A stretch of DNA of 64,000 bases from Alphaproteobacteria bacterium (GTDB lineage Bacteria; Pseudomonadota; Alphaproteobacteria; JAUHZC01). Shown in pieces: positions 26,192-35,176 of this stretch. The stretch spans positions 62,001 to 126,000 of the forward strand of contig CP060236.1 in the NCBI GenBank assembly GCA_023898725.1. Reading direction: 5' to 3'. Numbering within the stretch: position 1 is the stretch's first letter; every line of letters starts with the position of its first letter. The notes below the pieces were generated by a model. The model saw nothing but the letters and a program-made list of their open reading frames with translations, was not told the origin of the DNA and did not search any database. The position numbers and the translations under genes are program-made.

Positions 26192-26812
26192 ATGTACAAA
26201 TATTTTTTGTGCTTTTCTTTGGCTTTAGGGACTGTATCCGCTGAAACTGGGATTAATCACTTAACGCCCCACGTGCGGGCCCTGCTCGCTGAAAGTCAGG
26301 AAAAGCTTGATGCATTGAGACGCGACATTGCTGCAAAACAAGCCGAAGCAGATTCTCTCGAACGCAGCATTGATAGCACACAAAATGCTCTGATCACTGC
26401 GCAAGAAAAACAACTGGCGATACACAGTACTAGTACTTACAAACCCACGCCTTTCATCCCTGCACCTACGGTTACATCCTTAGGAAATGATAGCAAAAAA
26501 CGTGAAGAAACAGAAACTTATGCTAGGGATCTCGAACCACCAGTTGGGGTCTCAGAAAGAGATTTTGATGATCTGTTTGATCTGTTAGAAAATAATGCCG
26601 CAGATGATGGCTTAGAAAACAATGCTTTTGACAATGGCACTGATGACAATGGCACTGATTCTGAAACAGAAGACATAGATGATGAAAGCACTGAGGGAAT
26701 GCCTGACAGTTTGTCTGCCAATGTTCTTCCCTCCTCTGATGCACGCAGGGTTGTTAGCCCCCTCTTCAGCTATGCCGATGCCGAAAGAATGAACATCACC
26801 GCAGTGCACTAA
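26192..26812 (+). CDS. Unknown exported acidic protein with coiled coil
   Basis: 206 residues from the chosen ATG, which places a signal peptide (YFLCFSLALGTVSA) at the N-terminus; the frame is open to 26048. Residues about 25-72 form a coiled coil (LLAESQEKLDALRRDIAAK, ADSLERSIDSTQNALITAQ). The second half is very acidic and low-complexity, with near-repeats NNAADDG, NNAFDNG, TDDNGTD and then DSETEDIDDESTEG. No family recognised. DNG-type repeats can bind calcium, but spacing is irregular. Located between tRNA-Val and clpP; the chosen start coincides with a TATAAT, so an upstream start or promoter cannot be excluded. Confidence 0.6.
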   Translation: MYKYFLCFSLALGTVSAETGINHLTPHVRALLAESQEKLDALRRDIAAKQAEADSLERSIDSTQNALITAQEKQLAIHSTSTYKPTPFIPAPTVTSLGNDSKKREETETYARDLEPPVGVSERDFDDLFDLLENNAADDGLENNAFDNGTDDNGTDSETEDIDDESTEGMPDSLSANVLPSSDARRVVSPLFSYADAERMNITAVH

Positions 26813-26959
26813 AGGTCCCTTTCACCATCGCCGCACATCCCTGCGTGCTTTTAGAAAATAATCTGTAAAATGCACGTTCTGTTAATTCACTCTTAAACTT
26901 TTATGTGCTAGGTTTCCTAAATAATAATCTGAACTTTGTTATTTTCTGGAGTTTTCATA

Positions 26960-27580
26960 ATGATCGCACACCCTTTGTCCACTGTTGAAAGTTACCTGGT
27001 CCCAACGGTCGTTGAGCAAACGGGACGTGGAGAACGTGCGTTTGATATTTATTCCCGGCTCCTCAAGGAGCGTATAATTTTTCTAAGCGGTGAAATCAAT
27101 GACGATATTGCCACGCTTGTATGTGCACAGTTGCTATTTTTAGAATCCGAAAACCCTGACAAGGACGTGTCTCTTTACATTAATTCCCCAGGCGGCATTG
27201 TGACCTCTGCCATGGCTATGATGGATACAATGAACTACATTAAGCCTGATGTAAAAACAATCTGCATCGGCCAGGCTGTTTCAGCGGGATCATTATTGCT
27301 AACATGTGGCGCGCCGGGAAAACGTTATAGCCTTCCCCATGCACGGGTTATGATTCACCAACCAAGCGGAGGCTTTCGCGGCCAAGCAACAGACATTGAA
27401 ATTCATGCGCAGGAAATTATCAAAACACGCAAAAGTCTCAATGAAATTTACGCACGCACAACTGGCAAGAATATTGATACTGTCAACAAAGCAATGGAGC
27501 GTGACAATTTTATGTCACCTACTGAAGCAAAAAGCTTCGGACTTATTGATCATATTATTGAACAAAGAGATAATAAATAA
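26960..27580 (+). CDS. clpP: ATP-dependent Clp protease proteolytic subunit ClpP
   Basis: 206 residues. Serine protease ring that degrades unfolded and tagged proteins fed by ClpX. Catalytic Ser108 in GQAVSAGSLLL (more often GQAASMG), His133 in MIHQPSGG and Asp near 182 in MERDNFM. ATG at 26960 follows GGAG; an upstream start at 26936 gives an unlikely N-terminus. Begins the clpP-clpX-lon array, but trigger factor, its usual upstream neighbour, is about 10 kb away on the other strand. Confidence 0.96.
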   Translation: MIAHPLSTVESYLVPTVVEQTGRGERAFDIYSRLLKERIIFLSGEINDDIATLVCAQLLFLESENPDKDVSLYINSPGGIVTSAMAMMDTMNYIKPDVKTICIGQAVSAGSLLLTCGAPGKRYSLPHARVMIHQPSGGFRGQATDIEIHAQEIIKTRKSLNEIYARTTGKNIDTVNKAMERDNFMSPTEAKSFGLIDHIIEQRDNK

Positions 27581-27675
27581 AACACAAACCCCAGACGAAA
27601 AGTTTTTTGGGTTAACGGATTATTATGCACTGTGGGGCATTCTGGTTTTAACAAAGACATCTAACAGGTATTTTT

Positions 27676-28980
27676 ATGGCGAATAAACCCTCTCAAGAAA
27701 CCCTCTACTGTTCTTTTTGCGGAAAAAGCCAACATGAGGTGCGCAAGCTTATTGCGGGCCCTACTGTGTTTATTTGCGATGAATGTATTGAGCTGTGTCA
27801 CGAAATTATTGACGGTGAAGACATCAAAGGACCCATCCCTGGTCTTGGAAAGATTCCAACACCACGGGAAATTGATGGGATACTTAGTTCCTACGTAATT
27901 GGGCAGGAACACGCGAAACGGGTTCTTGCAGTTGCTGTTCACAACCACTACAAACGTTTAGATGCCAACACGAATAAGGGCGAGGTTGAACTTGCAAAAT
28001 CCAATATTCTCCTCGTCGGGCCTACCGGGTGCGGCAAAACATTGCTTGCACAAACCCTAGCACGCATTCTTGATGTTCCCTTTACGATGGCTGATGCCAC
28101 ATCGTTGACGGAAGCAGGTTATGTTGGTGAAGATGTTGAAAATATTATCTTAAAGCTTTTACAAGCCTCTGATTACGATGTTGAAAAAGCACAACGGGGC
28201 ATTGTTTATATTGACGAAATTGATAAAATATCCCGCAAATCAGATAACCCTTCCATTACGCGAGATGTTTCCGGCGAAGGCGTACAGCAGGCTCTCCTCA
28301 AAATTATGGAGGGAACTGTTGCTTCTGTTCCTCCTCAAGGGGGACGCAAGCACCCTCAACAGGAATTTTTACAAATCGATACCACCAACATTCTCTTTAT
28401 TTGTGGGGGTGCATTCGCAGGGCTTGACAAAGTCATCAGCAAACGTGGCAAAAAATCCTCTATTGGATTTGGTGCGGAGGTGCAGTCGGTGGAAAACCGA
28501 AAACCAGGGGAGCTTTTTACGGAACTTGAGCCTGAAGATCTGTTGAAGTTTGGATTGATCCCTGAATTTGTGGGCCGTTTACCTGTTATTGCGACACTCA
28601 ATGATCTTGACGTGGATGCACTTGTGCGTATTTTGGAGGAACCGAAAAACGCCCTCATTAAACAGTACCAAGCCATTTTTGCGACCGAAAATGTCAAATT
28701 GACCTTTAGTAAAAGTGCCTTGCGTAGCATTGCTGGTCAAGCCGTTTCTCGTGGGACAGGTGCCCGAGGACTGCGTTCGATACTGGAGGGAATTCTTCTC
28801 AATTTGATGTATGATCTGCCCGGAAAATCTGATGTGGAAGAAGTTATTATTAATAGCAGTGTTGTTGATGGCAAAACAGAGCCCCTCATTACCATGCGAG
28901 CAGGAGAACCAAAATCTCTTGCTGCACCAAGCAGTAACACGCACATGACAAAAGATTCAGAACTTGAGAATCTTGCTTGA
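27676..28980 (+). CDS. clpX: Clp protease ATPase subunit ClpX
   Basis: 434-residue AAA+ unfoldase that recognises substrates, including tmRNA-tagged proteins, and threads them into ClpP. N-terminal zinc-binding domain with YCSFCGK and CDECIELC; Walker A GPTGCGKT near 115; Walker B YIDEIDKI near 180; IGF loop IGFGAEV near 265; sensor II RGTGARGLR near 370. Length is standard. 95 bp after clpP. Confidence 0.97.
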   Translation: MANKPSQETLYCSFCGKSQHEVRKLIAGPTVFICDECIELCHEIIDGEDIKGPIPGLGKIPTPREIDGILSSYVIGQEHAKRVLAVAVHNHYKRLDANTNKGEVELAKSNILLVGPTGCGKTLLAQTLARILDVPFTMADATSLTEAGYVGEDVENIILKLLQASDYDVEKAQRGIVYIDEIDKISRKSDNPSITRDVSGEGVQQALLKIMEGTVASVPPQGGRKHPQQEFLQIDTTNILFICGGAFAGLDKVISKRGKKSSIGFGAEVQSVENRKPGELFTELEPEDLLKFGLIPEFVGRLPVIATLNDLDVDALVRILEEPKNALIKQYQAIFATENVKLTFSKSALRSIAGQAVSRGTGARGLRSILEGILLNLMYDLPGKSDVEEVIINSSVVDGKTEPLITMRAGEPKSLAAPSSNTHMTKDSELENLA

Positions 28981-29057
28981 GTTTTGGTCTGCTTTCGCTG
29001 TAAGGTGGTGAAGTTATACAACGATTCACTCACTAACTCCGGATTTTACTACGTTAT

Positions 29058-31472
29058 ATGTCTGAAAAAAAAGCTGTTACAAAAAAAACGAAGGCCGTCA
29101 CAAAAAAGACACCGCTCCTTCTTCCCGTTCTTCCTTTACGTGACATTGTGGTCTTTCCCGCAATGATCGTTCCGCTTTTTGTGGGACGACCAAAGTCTGT
29201 TGATGCTCTTGAATTTGCCATGAAGAATACCGAAGAAATTTTGATGCTTACGCAAAAAAACTCTTCACATGACAATCCTGAGGAAAAAGATCTTTACCGT
29301 GTGGGAACAGTTGGAAAGATCCTTCAGCTTCTGAAACTACCTGACGGAACAGTAAAAGTCCTTGTCGAGGGCCGGGAGCGAATGGCCGTCCAAGAGTTTG
29401 TTACCAACAGCACTTACCTCGTCTGCAAGGCTACAGCTATTGCTACAGACCCAGAGATTGATAGCGTTCTTGAGCCCCTCAGCCGTACAGCCATATCCCA
29501 GTTTGAAAGCTATGTGAAACTCAACCCTAAGGTTTCGCCCGATGCTCTTCTCTCCTTAAGTAAAATTGATGAGCCCACCCGCCTTGCGGATACTATTGCA
29601 TCACATCTATCGTTGAAGCTTTCTGACAAACAAAATCTTTTAGAGACAACCACCGTCTCCGAGCGCATTGAAGCAATCATCAATCTGATGGAGGCAGAAA
29701 TCAGCGTTCTTCAAACAGAACGACGGATTCGCTCCCGCGTCAAACGACAGATGGAAAAAACCCAGCGAGAATACTATCTTACAGAACAGATGAAGGCCAT
29801 CCAAAAAGAATTGGGTGACAGCGAAGATGGTACCAATGAACTCGATGAGATTCAAAACAAGATAACTGCCACAAAGCTTCCGAAAGATTCCAAAGAAAAA
29901 GCGGAGGCAGAGCTCAAAAAATTACGCTTGATGAGCCCTATGTCATCAGAAGCCACTGTTATTCGTAATTACTTGGAGTGGCTTTTAAGCATACCCTGGA
30001 ATAAGCGCACCCCCACGAAAAAAGATCTTTTGGCCGCGGAAAAAATCCTTAACGAGGATCACTATGGCCTTGAGAAAGTTAAAGAGCGGATCCTTGAGTA
30101 TCTTGCAGTTCAGTCACGTGTGGGAAAAGTCAAAGGACCTATTATGTGCCTTGTTGGGCCACCAGGTGTGGGGAAAACTTCTTTGGGAACATCCATCGCC
30201 CGTGCAACGGGACGTAACTTTGTGCGCATGTCCTTGGGCGGGGTGCGTGATGAATCAGAAGTTCGTGGTCATCGACGCACGTATATTGGTGCAATGCCAG
30301 GAAAAATTATCCAAAGTATGCGCAAAGCAAAGAGTCAAAACCCTCTTTTTCTGCTGGATGAAATTGATAAACTAGGATCTGATTGGCGCGGAGACCCGTC
30401 TTCTGCACTCCTTGAGGTTCTTGATCCTTCTCAAAATAGCTCTTTTAACGATCACTACTTAGAAGTTGACTATGATCTATCGGACGTTATGTTTGTAACG
30501 ACAGCCAATTATCTTAGTCAAATCCCAGCCCCTTTAATGGACCGCATGGAGATCATTCGTCTTTCCGGATACACCGAACAAGAGAAGCTTGAGATTGCTA
30601 AGCGCCATCTTATCCCTAAACAAATTAAAGATAATGGACTGAGTGATAAAGAGATTGCGATATCTGATGATGCCATTTTGGCTATTATTCGGTGTTATAC
30701 GCGCGAAGCAGGGGTTCGTAACCTTGAACGCGAACTGGCAAACATTATGCGCAAAAGTTTGAAAAAAATTCTTATCCATAGTGATAAGAAAAAGAAGGAC
30801 GTTCCTGCCAAGGTGCTCAAGCAAATCGCGATCACACCAGAAAACCTGGGGGATTTTGCCGGAATAAAGCGTTTCAGCTTTGGGGAAAAAGAAGCAGAGA
30901 ATTTTGTTGGTGTTACAACAGGACTCGCCTGGACAGAAGTTGGTGGAGAACTTTTGACCCTTGAGGCTGTAAGACTGCCCGGTAAGGGAAAGATGAAAAT
31001 CACCGGTAAGTTGGGTGAAGTTATGCAAGAGTCGATCCAGGCGGCAGCTAGTTATGTACGGGCTCACGCAAAGGAGTTCGCTATTCCTGAAACCATGTTC
31101 AATAAATATGACATCCATATTCACGTACCTGAGGGGGCAACTCCCAAAGATGGTCCTTCTGCAGGGATTGGGATGTTTACGTCTATTGTTTCTGTTCTCA
31201 CTGAAACTCCTGTTCGTAGCGATGTCGCAATGACTGGTGAGATTACCCTGCGCGGGCGTGTTTTGCCCATTGGTGGTCTCAAGGAAAAATTATTGGCTGC
31301 CCACCGCGGGGGGATTACCATAGTCATTATCCCAAAAGATAACGAGAAAGATCTCGAGGAGATTCCACTAAACGTAAAACAGGATATCACGATCATCCCC
31401 GTTAGTGACGCAAGTGAAGTTTTGGCCATTGCTCTTGCTTTTCCTGAAAAGCCCACGCGTAAACGAACATAA
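29058..31472 (+). CDS. lon: ATP-dependent protease Lon
   Basis: 804 residues. N-terminal substrate domain (LPVLPLRDIVVFPAM at 15-30), coiled-coil centre, AAA+ module with Walker A GPPGVGKTS near 359 and FLLDEIDKL near 425, and the Ser-Lys protease domain with DGPSAGIG (catalytic Ser near 686) and PIGGLKEKLLAA (Lys near 729). The N-terminus is unusually lysine/threonine-rich (KKAVTKKTKAVTKKT). Complete. Third gene after clpP and clpX; the hupB gene usually next is absent, replaced by the accessory patch. Confidence 0.97.
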   Translation: MSEKKAVTKKTKAVTKKTPLLLPVLPLRDIVVFPAMIVPLFVGRPKSVDALEFAMKNTEEILMLTQKNSSHDNPEEKDLYRVGTVGKILQLLKLPDGTVKVLVEGRERMAVQEFVTNSTYLVCKATAIATDPEIDSVLEPLSRTAISQFESYVKLNPKVSPDALLSLSKIDEPTRLADTIASHLSLKLSDKQNLLETTTVSERIEAIINLMEAEISVLQTERRIRSRVKRQMEKTQREYYLTEQMKAIQKELGDSEDGTNELDEIQNKITATKLPKDSKEKAEAELKKLRLMSPMSSEATVIRNYLEWLLSIPWNKRTPTKKDLLAAEKILNEDHYGLEKVKERILEYLAVQSRVGKVKGPIMCLVGPPGVGKTSLGTSIARATGRNFVRMSLGGVRDESEVRGHRRTYIGAMPGKIIQSMRKAKSQNPLFLLDEIDKLGSDWRGDPSSALLEVLDPSQNSSFNDHYLEVDYDLSDVMFVTTANYLSQIPAPLMDRMEIIRLSGYTEQEKLEIAKRHLIPKQIKDNGLSDKEIAISDDAILAIIRCYTREAGVRNLERELANIMRKSLKKILIHSDKKKKDVPAKVLKQIAITPENLGDFAGIKRFSFGEKEAENFVGVTTGLAWTEVGGELLTLEAVRLPGKGKMKITGKLGEVMQESIQAAASYVRAHAKEFAIPETMFNKYDIHIHVPEGATPKDGPSAGIGMFTSIVSVLTETPVRSDVAMTGEITLRGRVLPIGGLKEKLLAAHRGGITIVIIPKDNEKDLEEIPLNVKQDITIIPVSDASEVLAIALAFPEKPTRKRT

Positions 31473-31805
31473 GCAAGGCCAATCACCCGCAGGGATTTCT
31501 CTATCGCAATGATCTTTTTGAGGATAGCCCCCTACGAGGTGGTCAAAAAGCTTTATTGTTTTGTGTACAAGCGTTCATGTGAAGGACGTTTATAAGCACA
31601 AAATTTCTTTTGAGCTTATAAACGTCAAAAAGGATTTTTTGGTCATTGTCCCCCTACTGCCTTGCGTGTTACGAGCTTTCGGAGGGAAAACGAAAATCAC
31701 TTTGTCTATAGCTACACTTCTTGCTTTGTTCGATGTGCATCCTATGGAACGGGAAGAAATGCATTTTTTCTGCTGGGAAACTACTTCCTGATGGCAATAA
31801 CTTTA
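31473..31805 (+). other. 333-bp gap between lon and the IS remnant
   Basis: No gene is convincing. A weak inverted repeat CTTTTTGA/TCAAAAAG (around 31513-31551) follows lon and the large hairpin at 31585-31626 lies beyond it. Confidence 0.5.
31585..31626. repeat. Large hairpin after lon
   Basis: GACGTTTATAAGC (31585-31597) and its exact complement at 31614-31626 enclose CAAAA/TTTTG, giving about 18 pairs with one mismatch. No U-tract follows on either strand, so its role as a terminator is doubtful. Confidence 0.6.
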
Positions 31806-32536
31806 GGGGCTTTCCCAGATAACTATTTTAAGACCCTCTTAACCCGTTGTCTTAATTGCGTTAACTAATTTTTAGGGGTGCTGTTGTTAAAACGCCGTTC
31901 ACACTCTTTTAAAAAGAGATCAAAACTCTCTTTGGGGATACCGATAAATTTACGCAGATGACGCGTTGCCTGATTCTAAAAATTTTCGATGCCCTTGATG
32001 TGATTCTTCTTATCCGCAAAAATTTTACTGTGATTAATTCTAAAATGTCTCAAACCAGTCGTATCCAAAACATTGTACGCTGGCCATGAGTCACGAGACA
32101 CAACACTATCCAACGTGATTTTATCCTGGATTATTGGCATCAAGGTATCTCTTTTCGCACCTGGAATAATTGGGGTATAAATCTTACCACCCCCTTTTAA
32201 CAATCCCAAAACTGGTCCTTTTCCTGAAGCGCCGCTCCTGATGCGCTGGGGCCACCTTGTCCTTTTTGTGTGACACCAAAGTCACTCTCGTCACCGTCAA
32301 TCTCACCTTCGAAGACTCAGAGAGATTCTCTCTCCTGATGGTGGGTGATAATCTTTCTCAACCATATAGAATAATATGCGGCACTTCTTCTATTAACACC
32401 AACCAGTTCAGCCGCGCATCGTGCTGTTGTGCCAGATACGAAATGCTTTATCAGTTTGTTTTGCGTGTACCAGCCACATCGACTCTTTCTCATGCTTTCC
32501 TTTAGAACATATTTCTACGTTATCTGCGACAGAACC
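31806..32536 (-). mobile_element. Decayed IS1595-type insertion sequence
   Basis: About 731 bp, a size normal for small IS1595-family elements. Imperfect terminal inverted repeats: GGGGCTTTCCCAGATAAC at 31806-31823 and, on the minus strand, GGTTCTGTCGCAGATAAC ending at 32536 (14 of 18 bases equal). It encloses a broken transposase. No clear target-site duplication is seen. Confidence 0.75.
31865..32493 (-). pseudogene. IS1595-family transposase, inactivated
   Basis: Fragments in three frames follow the family order: MRKSRCGWYTQNKL start with HFVSGTTARCAAELVGVNRR; then EIDGDESDFG (the first catalytic Asp/Glu region, normally VDESYFGG); then GLLKGGGKIYTPIIPGAK and FRINHSKIFADKKNHIKGIENF. A UAG stop replaces the conserved tryptophan after ENF, after which NQATRHLRKFIGIPKE and the end region continue in frame. 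At least two frameshifts plus this amber codon make it non-functional without suppression. Confidence 0.85.
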
Positions 32537-32682
32537 TTCTTTTTTACTTTTTTCATCTTAACATACCTGAAAAATATTAGTGCATGATGCCCATATAATG
32601 TGAAATTTTTTGTAACTTTTATCCTATTTTCAGGCAGAAGGTTCTGTGCTAGGTTTAAATCTCAATTAATTCGTTATTTTTC

Positions 32683-34035
32683 GTGAATAACACATCTCGT
32701 ATCTTGACTGCTAAGAACAACAAAGAATCTGCTCCACACCCAGATATTAGCTACTCACAGGGGATTTTTACCAAATCTCGCTATGCGTACTGGCGTTTGC
32801 GCATTATGTATTCCATTATTTTAGGGTACGGACTGTATAATCTAGGCCGCATCAATTTAGCTATGGCTGTGCCCGCAATGAAGGCAGAGTTTGGTTTTGA
32901 TGACCAACAAATCGGCATGATTATGTCAGCAACCACTGCCGCCTACGCGAGTGGTCGTTTGTGTAATGGTCTTTTCAGTGATAAGGCAAATGCCCGATAT
33001 TTTCATGTGTTTGGTTTGCTTGGTGTTGCTTTTTGTAATTTACTATTTGGCGTTAGTACTTCGATTAATCAATTTGCTATTTTTTGGGCCCTGAATGGGT
33101 GGTTTCAAACCATGGGTGCCCCTTCATGCTCTCGTATGCTTACACATTGGCACGCCTCTCATGAGATTGGTACGCGCTGGGCTATTTGGAGTTCTAATGC
33201 GCCACTCGCCGGAGGAATTATTTTTCTCGTCAGTGGATATACGATTCCGTTATGGGGATGGCAATCTGCCTTTTTGATACCTGCTGCTGCTGCACTTTTG
33301 ATGGTGCCTTTTCTATTAAATCGTCTGCGTGATAACCCTGGTGAAGTTGGACTTCCGCCCATTGAACAGTATAAGCCGACCCCGGATTCACATGTCTCCA
33401 ACAGAAAAATTATTAATGAGCCTATGCATTTGTCGGTGCGACAAATTGTGGTTAAACAACTGTTGCCCAATCAACGCCTCTGGTTTATCTGTATGGCCAG
33501 TTTTTGTCTCTATTTGGTGCGTATTGGGTTTTTGAACTGGTGTCCTGAAATTCTTATCCATGTGCGTGGCCTAAGCCTTCAGTCCATAGGGAAAATGGGT
33601 CTCATTTATGAAGTTGGCTGCCTTATTGGTGGCTTAGGCGCCGGTTTTGTTTCTGACCATGTGTTCAAAGGGCAGCGTGGTCCGGTCGGCGTTCTGTATA
33701 TGTTGGCCCTTGCTGGAATCATCTGCTATTTTGGATTTTCACCTTACCATACGCGATCTCTGGATGGTGTTATGCTTATTCTTTTTGGGTTTTTTAGCTT
33801 TGGACCGAACGTTCTCGTGGGTGCCGCCGCCGCAGACTTTGCCTCCAAAAAAGCTGTGGGCATTGCAACAGGTGTCGTTAGCTCATTTGGAAATATCGGT
33901 GGAACAATCAGCGGAGTTGGCATCGGCTACATAACAAAGTATTATGGATGGGAATCTGGATTGGCCGTTTTTGCTGTTACTGCTGTGTGCGGTGCTGTAT
34001 GCTTCGGCCTTACACTTACCCGCAGGACAAAGTGA
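32683..34035 (+). CDS. Organophosphate:phosphate antiporter-family MFS transporter
   Basis: 450 residues, 12 membrane helices, of the OPA group of the major facilitator superfamily (GlpT, UhpT, UhpC, PgtP). Seen: ILGYGLYNLGRINLAMAVPAM in the first helix region (split over 46-66), loop motif GLFSDKANARYFHVFGLL near 96, and SFGPNVLVGAAAADFASKK followed by GIATGVVSSFGNIGG near 370, matching the conserved OPA segment. Such carriers exchange phosphate for glycerol 3-phosphate or hexose phosphates; substrate cannot be told from sequence. GTG start assumed; homologues begin near there. Located just after the IS remnant, with a 34% longer N-terminal tail than GlpT-like starts would need, so a later start is possible. 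Confidence 0.85.
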   Translation: MNNTSRILTAKNNKESAPHPDISYSQGIFTKSRYAYWRLRIMYSIILGYGLYNLGRINLAMAVPAMKAEFGFDDQQIGMIMSATTAAYASGRLCNGLFSDKANARYFHVFGLLGVAFCNLLFGVSTSINQFAIFWALNGWFQTMGAPSCSRMLTHWHASHEIGTRWAIWSSNAPLAGGIIFLVSGYTIPLWGWQSAFLIPAAAALLMVPFLLNRLRDNPGEVGLPPIEQYKPTPDSHVSNRKIINEPMHLSVRQIVVKQLLPNQRLWFICMASFCLYLVRIGFLNWCPEILIHVRGLSLQSIGKMGLIYEVGCLIGGLGAGFVSDHVFKGQRGPVGVLYMLALAGIICYFGFSPYHTRSLDGVMLILFGFFSFGPNVLVGAAAADFASKKAVGIATGVVSSFGNIGGTISGVGIGYITKYYGWESGLAVFAVTAVCGAVCFGLTLTRRTK

Positions 34036-34125
34036 AACCCCTTGTTTGGCCGTGCCTGGGTCACGTATAGCCACACGTGCAGCAATCCCAATTCTCTGTG
34101 CCAGAGTGAACTCTTTGTTTAATTC

Positions 34126-35019
34126 TTAATATTGTGAGAGTTTTTCTTTTAGAAAGGCAACACAAACGCTTACTTTGCGTTGAATAATCGCTTTTTTATG
34201 GGAAATCACAAACATTTCTGTTTCAGGCCCTCGCAACTCAGGTAAAACCTCAACGAGATTTGCACCCATTAGACCAGGAAAGTTACCCTCTAGCTCCACA
34301 ATTCCAAGACCGTTACTCGCCGCATTCAACAACGCGAAGCTGCTATTAAAAGTGGCAAAGGGCTTGCGCGCGTTTCGCGCATCAAGACCAACTGTCAGCA
34401 ACCAACTATCTTCACAATTGTGAGGATCAGGGCTATGGCTGTAACTGAGCAAACGATGGTTCTCTAGGTCACTCACCCTTTTGGGGGTTCCACATTTTTG
34501 AATATACTCAGGACTGGCAAATAACTTTTGGGCACTTTTGAATAAAGGTTCTTGTTGTAAATCAGGACGGTTTGGCAAGTACCCACAAATAGCAACGTCA
34601 CACTCCTCAAGAAAAATCTCACTCAACGATGCACGCAAGTGCAAATGCAGGCCGGGGTAACGCTCGCTCAATTCAAGCATATACTGCGGAACAAGTGCGC
34701 TAACAACAGCAGCATTGGAAACCATAACGATTTCACCCGTAGGCGCATCCGTATCGTCCAACGAATTAATCACTGCTTTAGCATTTGTCATTATTGACTC
34801 TGCAAGATCAAACATTTGAGCACCCGCATCTGTGATAAGGATACGCGAACCATCACGCTTGAAAACTTTGTGTTTCAGGCGTGACTCTAAGCTATGAATT
34901 TGACGACTAACAGCAGACTGACAAACACCAAGCTTTTCAGCTGCTTTCGTAAAACTACCGCACTTCACAACATAGTAAAGTGACTTTAGCTTATCCCAAT
35001 CAATCGAATGACGTGTCAT
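34126..35019 (-). CDS. LysR-type transcriptional regulator
   Basis: 297 residues. Winged helix at 8-67 (LYYVVKCGSFTKAAEKLG, QSAVSRQIHSLESRL), then a periplasmic-binding-protein-like co-inducer domain. Length is standard. Start ATG follows GAGGAA. Convergent with the organophosphate transporter and divergent from the Bax-inhibitor-1 gene; a palindrome in the shared promoter region (35048-35060) fits a LysR operator (T-N11-A). It probably controls itself and/or its neighbours. The inducer is unknown. Confidence 0.88.
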   Translation of the reverse strand: MTRHSIDWDKLKSLYYVVKCGSFTKAAEKLGVCQSAVSRQIHSLESRLKHKVFKRDGSRILITDAGAQMFDLAESIMTNAKAVINSLDDTDAPTGEIVMVSNAAVVSALVPQYMLELSERYPGLHLHLRASLSEIFLEECDVAICGYLPNRPDLQQEPLFKSAQKLFASPEYIQKCGTPKRVSDLENHRLLSYSHSPDPHNCEDSWLLTVGLDARNARKPFATFNSSFALLNAASNGLGIVELEGNFPGLMGANLVEVLPELRGPETEMFVISHKKAIIQRKVSVCVAFLKEKLSQY

Positions 35020-35047
35020 GGCTTTTCCTCAATAACAGGTAATAGAA

Positions 35048-35060
35048 TGACATATTGTCA
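35048..35060. promoter_or_regulatory. Candidate LysR operator
   Basis: TGACATATTGTCA is a perfect palindrome with the T-N11-A form of LysR boxes, 28 bases upstream of the LysR start and upstream of the promoter of the divergent gene. Confidence 0.45.
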
Positions 35061-35120
35061 GCTATTGGCATGAAAATCAAGAAAAATAAAATTACAAATA
35101 GTCATAAATGATTTTTACTA

Positions 35121-35149
35121 TTCACTCTCAGAGGAAACTCGTGTAAACT
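35121..35149 (+). promoter_or_regulatory. Promoter of the Bax-inhibitor-1 gene
   Basis: TTCACT and TAAACT with a 17-bp spacer, start near 35156. This puts the frame's first ATG (35150) upstream of the transcript and supports the ATG at 35177. Confidence 0.45.
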
Positions 35150-35176
35150 TTGCATACGTCAATTATGAGGTTAACC

